Part shown: piece after piece, positions 59,690 to 64,000 of the stretch
Position numbering within the stretch: the stretch's first letter is position 1
How the letters are laid out: each line of letters begins with the position of its first letter
DNA from: Burkholderiales bacterium
GTDB lineage: Bacteria > Pseudomonadota > Gammaproteobacteria > Burkholderiales > Burkholderiaceae_C
Assembly: GCA_016703325.1 (NCBI GenBank)
Contig: JADJCH010000006.1
Location: forward strand, 1 to 64,000
Length of the DNA stretch: 64,000 bases
Direction of reading: 5' to 3'
Made by a program: the position numbers and the translations under genes
The notes under the pieces: generated by a model
Seen by the model: the letters and a program-made list of their open reading frames with translations, nothing else
The model's database searches: none
Told to the model about the DNA's origin: nothing

Positions 59690-62467
59690 ATGGGCACTTC
59701 CCGCTCCGTTCCGAGCTACTGCTTCAACTGCGTGTCCGGACCCGATTTCCTGCGCGTGCGGGTCGAGGACGGCGTGGCGCGCTGCGTCGAGCCCAACCAC
59801 GAGGGCGCCGATGTGCACCCGGCGCTGGGTCGCCCCTGCGTGCGCGCCTACGGCCTGGTGCAGAAGACCTACAACCCGCACCGCGTGCTCACGCCGATGA
59901 AGCGCAGCAACCCGCGCAAGGGGCGCGACGAGGATCCCGGCTTCGTGCCCATCGGCTGGGACGAGGCGCTGGACATCGTCGCCGCCAAGCTGCAGGACAT
60001 CCGCGGGCGCGGCCTGGTGGACGAGCAGGGCCTGCCGCGTGTGGCGGTGTCCTTCGGCCACGGCGGCACGCCGGCCAGCTACATGGGCGCCCTGCCGGCC
60101 TTCCTGGCCGCCTGGGGGCCGATCGACTACAGCATGGGCTCCGGCCAGGGCGTCAAGTGCACGCACTCCGAGCACCTGTACGGCGAGTTCTGGCACCGCG
60201 GCTTCACCGTCTGCGCCGACACGCCCAACACCAGCTACATCGTCGCCTTCGGCGCCAACGTCGAGGTCACCGGCGGCGTGTGCGCGGTCAAGCGCCACGC
60301 CGACGCGCGCATCCGCGGCGTCAAGCGCGTCTACGTCGAGCCCCACCTGTCGGTCACCGGCGGCTGCTCATCGGAATGGGTGCCGATCAAGCCCAAGACC
60401 GACCCGGCCTTCATGCTGGCGATGATCCACGTGCTGCTGTGCGAGGCCGGGGTGCCGAAGCTGGACACCGCCTTCCTGCGCGATCGCACCGCGTCGCCCT
60501 ACCTGGTCGGCCCCGACGGCTACTACCTGCGCGACCCCACGTCGCGCAAGCCGCTGGTGTGGGACGAGCTCAGCGCCCGCGCCGTGCCCTTCGACACGCC
60601 CGGCGCGCAGCTGGCGCTCGAAGGCAGCTGGCCGGTGCCGCAGGCCGTCACGCAGGGGCCCGATGGCGAGATCGGCCACTTCAGCGACATCCAGGGCCGC
60701 ACCGGGCTGTCGATGACGGTCGACGCGATGCGCGGGTATTCGCCCGAATGGGCGCAGGGGGTCTGCGACGTGCCCGCGGCCACGATCCGGCGTGTCGCGC
60801 TCGAGTACCTGGAACACGCCTGCATCGGCCAGACCATCGAGATCGATGGCCAGACCCTGCCGCACCGCCCGGTGGCGGTGACGCTGGGCAAGACGGTCAA
60901 CAACGGCTGGGGAGCCTTCGAGGCCTGCTGGTCGCGCACCCTGCTGGCCACGCTGGTGGGCGCGCTGGAGGTGCCCGGCGGCACGCTGGGCACCACGGTG
61001 CGGTTGAACAAGCCGCACGACAACCGGCTGGCGAGTGTGCTGCCGGGCGAAGACGGCTTCATGCAGTGCAACTTCAACCCCACCACGCCCGACCAGTGGC
61101 AGGCCCGGCCCACCGGCCGCAACGCCCACCGCACGCTGGTGCCGCATGTGGGCCACTCGCCCTGGAGCCAGGCGCTGGGGCCCACCCACCTGGCGTGGAT
61201 GTTCATGCGCGAGCCGCCGCCCAACTGGCCCAAGCCGAGCTTTCCCGAAATCTGGTTCACCTACCGCACCAACCCGGCGATCGCGTTCTGGCAGACCGAC
61301 CACCTGACCGAGACCATCGCGCGCATGCCCTTTGTGGTGGCCTTCGCCTACACCCAGGACGAGACCAACCACATGGCCGACCTGCTGCTGCCCGAGGCCA
61401 CCGACCTGGAGGGCACGCAGCTGATCCGCTGCGGCGGGACCAAGTTCGTCGAGCAGGCCTGGGCGCACCGCGGCGTGGTGCTGCGCCAGCCGGTGGTGCC
61501 CCCGCAGGGCGAGGCGCGCGACTTCACCTGGATCGCCACCGAGCTGGCGCGCCGCACCGGTCTGCTGGAGCGCTACGTCGACCGCATCAACAAGGGCGCC
61601 GCGCTGCTGCCGCTGTCCGGCGAGGGCTGGGACTTCCGCCTGCCCACCGACCAGGTGCCGGAGGTCGACGCCATCTGGGACGCGGTGTGCAAGGCCGCCA
61701 CCGCCGAGCTCAGCGGCGGCACCCAGGTGCAGGGCCTGGCCGAGATGAAGCAGCGCGGCTGGTTCACCGTGCCGCACACCCGGGTCGACTGGTACCTCAC
61801 GCCCACCATGCAGGCGCAGGGCCTGCGCTACGAGCTGCCCTACCAGGAGCGGCTGCTGCGCATCGGCAGCGAACTGCGCCGCCGCCTGCACAGCCAGGGC
61901 GTGCACTGGTGGGACGAGCAGCTGGACGAGTACCGCGCGCTGCCCGAGTGGCACGACGTGCCCGGGCTGTGGGAGCGGGCGGTGCGCGACGCCGGCGGCG
62001 ACCCGGCCGACTACCCCTTCTGGGGCATCACCACCAAGAGCATGCAGTACAGCTCGGGCAACAACGTGGGCATCCCGCTGATGGACGAGGTGGCGCACAA
62101 CATCCGCGGCCACGGCTGCGTGATCATGAACGCCGGTGCCGCACGCCGCCTGGGCCTGGCCGACGGCGACTGGGTGGAGGTCGAGTCCACCCACGGCAGC
62201 ACGCGCGGCCAGCTCGCGCTGGTGCAGGGCTGCCGGCCCGACACGGTGGTCATCCCCGGCCAGTTCCAGCACTGGAAGACGCCCTTCGCCAAGGACCTGA
62301 ACTACCCCTCGCTGAACTCGGTGACGCCGATGTCGGGCGTGGCCCTGCAGCTCACCGACGCCACCGGTTCAGGAGCGGACATCGTACGCGTGCGGGTGCA
62401 GCGCGCCGTCCCGGGTGCATCCACATCCGCATCCACATCCGCAACTGCAAACGAGGAGGCCGCATGA
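59690..62467 (+). CDS. padB: Phenylacetyl-CoA:acceptor oxidoreductase, molybdopterin subunit (PadB-like)
   Basis: 925-residue Mo-bis-MGD enzyme of the DMSO-reductase family; PadB oxidises phenylacetyl-CoA to phenylglyoxylate with a membrane quinone as acceptor. Start ATG 59690 has AGGAGA upstream; earlier in-frame starts at 59639 and 59660 lie inside the operator. SYCFNCVSGPDF (Cys11, Cys14) and GRPCVRAYGL (Cys50) suggest an N-terminal Fe-S cluster. FGHGGTPASYMGALPAFLAAWG, QDETNHMADLLLPEATDLEGT, and the C-terminal MGD-binding domain (GVIMNAGAARRLGLADGD-like) are present. No Tat signal is seen. Overlaps padC by 4 bases. Confidence 0.78.
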   Translation: MGTSRSVPSYCFNCVSGPDFLRVRVEDGVARCVEPNHEGADVHPALGRPCVRAYGLVQKTYNPHRVLTPMKRSNPRKGRDEDPGFVPIGWDEALDIVAAKLQDIRGRGLVDEQGLPRVAVSFGHGGTPASYMGALPAFLAAWGPIDYSMGSGQGVKCTHSEHLYGEFWHRGFTVCADTPNTSYIVAFGANVEVTGGVCAVKRHADARIRGVKRVYVEPHLSVTGGCSSEWVPIKPKTDPAFMLAMIHVLLCEAGVPKLDTAFLRDRTASPYLVGPDGYYLRDPTSRKPLVWDELSARAVPFDTPGAQLALEGSWPVPQAVTQGPDGEIGHFSDIQGRTGLSMTVDAMRGYSPEWAQGVCDVPAATIRRVALEYLEHACIGQTIEIDGQTLPHRPVAVTLGKTVNNGWGAFEACWSRTLLATLVGALEVPGGTLGTTVRLNKPHDNRLASVLPGEDGFMQCNFNPTTPDQWQARPTGRNAHRTLVPHVGHSPWSQALGPTHLAWMFMREPPPNWPKPSFPEIWFTYRTNPAIAFWQTDHLTETIARMPFVVAFAYTQDETNHMADLLLPEATDLEGTQLIRCGGTKFVEQAWAHRGVVLRQPVVPPQGEARDFTWIATELARRTGLLERYVDRINKGAALLPLSGEGWDFRLPTDQVPEVDAIWDAVCKAATAELSGGTQVQGLAEMKQRGWFTVPHTRVDWYLTPTMQAQGLRYELPYQERLLRIGSELRRRLHSQGVHWWDEQLDEYRALPEWHDVPGLWERAVRDAGGDPADYPFWGITTKSMQYSSGNNVGIPLMDEVAHNIRGHGCVIMNAGAARRLGLADGDWVEVESTHGSTRGQLALVQGCRPDTVVIPGQFQHWKTPFAKDLNYPSLNSVTPMSGVALQLTDATGSGADIVRVRVQRAVPGASTSASTSATANEEAA

Positions 62468-63120
62468 CCCGCTATGCGATGGTGGCCGACCTGCGCCGCT
62501 GCGTGGGTTGCCAGACCTGCACCGCCGCCTGCAAGGAAACGCGCGGCACCCCCCCGGGCGTGCAGTGGCGCCGCGTGCTCGACATCGAAACCGGCGAGTA
62601 CCCGGCGGTGCGGCGCAGCTTCGTGCCCACCGGCTGCCAGCACTGCGACGAGCCGCCCTGCCTGGAGGTCTGCCCCTCGACGGCGACGAAGAAGCGCCCC
62701 GACGGCATCGTCACCATCGACGAGGCGCTGTGCATCGGCTGTTCGGCCTGCATGATGGCCTGCCCCTACGACGCGCGCTACATGGTCGACCAGACCGCCT
62801 TCGCCTTCGGGGACCAGGCCATGCCGCACGAAGGCCGGCTGGCCGACACCGCGCGCCTGGGCGTGGTCACCAAGTGCGACTTCTGCGCTGCCCGCGTCGA
62901 CGCCGGCGTGGCCCGCGGCCTGGTGCCGGGCGTCGACACCGCCGCCACGCCGGTGTGTGCGCAGAGCTGCATCTCCGGGGCGCTGCAGTTCGGCGACATC
63001 GACGACCCCGCCAGCCCGGCCGCGAAGCTGCTGGCCGGCAACCGCTGGTTCCGCATGCACGAGGACCTCGGCACCGGACCGGGCTTCTACTACCTCTGGG
63101 ACCAGGAGGCCGCATCATGA
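62464..63120 (+). CDS. padC: Phenylacetyl-CoA oxidoreductase iron-sulfur subunit (PadC-like)
   Basis: 218-residue four-cluster ferredoxin of the DmsB/NrfC type: CVGCQTCTAACKETRG (Cys13, 16, 19, 23), CQHCDEPPCLEVCP, CIGCSACMMACPYD and CDFCAARVDAG...CAQSCISGAL. It carries electrons from PadB to the membrane subunit PadD. Both ends overlap neighbours as ATGA. Confidence 0.85.
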   Translation: MTRYAMVADLRRCVGCQTCTAACKETRGTPPGVQWRRVLDIETGEYPAVRRSFVPTGCQHCDEPPCLEVCPSTATKKRPDGIVTIDEALCIGCSACMMACPYDARYMVDQTAFAFGDQAMPHEGRLADTARLGVVTKCDFCAARVDAGVARGLVPGVDTAATPVCAQSCISGALQFGDIDDPASPAAKLLAGNRWFRMHEDLGTGPGFYYLWDQEAAS

Positions 63121-64000
63121 ACCACCACAGCCACGGCCAACGGCCACAGCCACAGCCGCAGTCAGACGGCCCGCCCGGCCGGCGCCGCGCGCCAGCGCCA
63201 GTGGGACTGGCGCGCCGCCGGCAACTTCATCGGCGGGGGCACCGGCAGCGCGCTGGTGCTCGTCAGCGCCCTGGCAGCCCTGCTGCTGCCGGGCAGCCCG
63301 CCCCCCGCCCTGCCGTTGCTGGTCGGCATGGCCAGCGTGGCCGCGGGCCTGTCGCTGGTCTGGCTGGAGATCGGCAAGCCCTGGCGCGCTCTGAACGTGT
63401 TCTTCCACCCACAGACCTCGTGGATGACGCGCGAGGGCATCGTGGCCGGCCCGCTGCTGGCCTGCACCGCTGCGGCCGCCTGGAGCGGCTCGGCCGCCAC
63501 GCTGCTGGCCGCCGCGCTGCTGGGCGCGCTCTACCTCTACTGCCAGGCGCGCATCCTGCGGGCCTCGCGCGCCATCCCGGCCTGGTCACACCCCCGCGTG
63601 GTGCCGCTGATGCTGACCTGCGGGCTGGCCGAGGGCTGCGCGGCCCTGCTGCTGCTGGGCGGTGCCGGCAGCCCCGCGCTGACGGCGCTGGCGCTGGCGG
63701 CCGCGGTGGCCCGCGAGCTGGCGCGCGAAGCCTACCGCCGCGGCCTGGTGGCCAGCGCGGCACCGGCACCCACGCTGGCCTGGTTCACGCACCCGGCCAC
63801 CCGGGTGCTGCAGGGCCTGCGCGCAGTGGCGGCGCTGCTGCTGTTGGCGGCGCTGGCGGGCTGGGGCGGCGGCGCCGCAGCGGCGCTCGGTGGCGCCCTC
63901 CTGCTGGCCACCGGCTGGGCGCTCAAGCTCATCCTCATCACCCGGGCGGCCTACCGGCGCGGGGCGCAGATGCTGCACGCCCCGGTGCGCGGCCAGCCCA
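63117..64000 (+). CDS. padD: NrfD/PadD-like membrane subunit (frameshifted near start; runs off window)
   Basis: ATG 63117 overlaps the padC stop but its frame gives a meaningless basic peptide. The real membrane protein is read one base over, from about 63193: RQRQWDWRAAGNFIGGGTGSALVLVSALAALLL, SLVWLEIGKPWRALNVFFHPQTSWMTREGIV, then several more helices to the window end. This is a DmsC/NrfD-type quinone-linked subunit. That frame has no start codon between the padC stop and 63193, so a one-base insertion (or two-base loss) in the CCACAGCCAC-rich leader is likely. The 3' end is outside the window. Confidence 0.75.
   Translation, partial: MNHHSHGQRPQPQPQSDGPPGRRRAPAPVGLARRRQLHRRGHRQRAGARQRPGSPAAAGQPAPRPAVAGRHGQRGRGPVAGLAGDRQALARSERVLPPTDLVDDARGHRGRPAAGLHRCGRLERLGRHAAGRRAAGRALPLLPGAHPAGLARHPGLVTPPRGAADADLRAGRGLRGPAAAGRCRQPRADGAGAGGRGGPRAGARSLPPRPGGQRGTGTHAGLVHAPGHPGAAGPARSGGAAAVGGAGGLGRRRRSGARWRPPAGHRLGAQAHPHHPGGLPARGADAARPGARPA

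Noticed and set aside
60157..63120. 987-codon ORF overlapping padB; its last part shares the padC frame
   Set aside because: The first 2.3 kb is an Arg/Ala/Pro-rich shadow of padB; only the last 218 codons (padC) are real.

Overview
The window is GC-rich, densely packed bacterial chromosome. A murE-murF fusion, a complete sox cluster, TctC-type binding proteins and IclR, PaaX and LysR regulators point to a betaproteobacterium of the order Burkholderiales, probably near the Rubrivivax/Leptothrix/Ideonella group. The genus is inference; no rRNA or tRNA gene was seen. The lifestyle suggested is a facultative sulfur oxidiser (thiosulfate/sulfide) that also breaks down aromatic acids, partly by an oxygen-independent route, and copes with nitric oxide.

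Region 1 (1-15,100, minus strand) is the division and cell-wall (dcw) cluster: mraZ-rsmH-ftsL-ftsI-murEF-mraY-murD-ftsW-murG-murC-ddl-ftsQ (ftsQ cut by the window edge), most genes overlapping by a few bases. The mraZ promoter carries 10-bp-periodic GTGGG-type MraZ boxes. murD and the end of murF are split by single-base frameshifts and ftsL has no nearby stop. As these genes are essential, base-call errors are the first suspicion. MurD also carries an unusual acidic, proline-rich insert of about 90 residues. Region 2 (15,100-21,200) holds a possible 37-residue small ORF, a periplasmic alpha-carbonic anhydrase, an EamA exporter, a FecR/DUF6600-like secreted protein and an MFS transporter.

Region 3 (21,200-37,640) is the sulfur island. 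A SoxH-like metallohydrolase and a TlpA-like thioredoxin diverge from fccA-fccB (flavocytochrome c), followed by a SoxT-like YeeE transporter and an unrecognised helical periplasmic protein. On the other strand lies arsR-soxC-soxD-soxY-soxZ-soxA-soxX, a terminator, soxB, a Tll0287-like heme protein and a periplasmic DsrE-like protein. A SLAC1/TDT anion exporter and a second YeeE protein close the island. Related inverted repeats in front of arsR and in the soxH/fccA gap suggest one ArsR-type sulfur sensor controls both arms.

Region 4 (37,640-45,000) is mixed: a lipoprotein, YkvA, a protoglobin, DUF3237, LuxR, TctC, then an IclR regulator diverging from pcaF (beta-ketoadipate pathway) with a PcaR-like operator between them, and a thioesterase. 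Region 5 (45,000-49,450) looks like an NO-stress module: Rrf2-GNAT diverging from DUF2249-NnrS-like, then hemerythrin and a tandem GNAT protein. Both promoters share GGTA-N6-TACC palindromes.

Region 6 (49,550-64,000) has two adjacent LysR paralogues, then a four-gene 2-oxoacid:acceptor oxidoreductase operon resembling phenylglyoxylate dehydrogenase (PadE, a fused flavoprotein-ferredoxin, PadG, PadI). A badly damaged TRAP transporter (dctPQM) follows, then a PaaX repressor diverging from padB-padC-padD (phenylacetyl-CoA:acceptor oxidoreductase). Together these would convert phenylacetyl-CoA to phenylglyoxylate and on to benzoyl-CoA. padD appears frameshifted near its start and runs off the window end.
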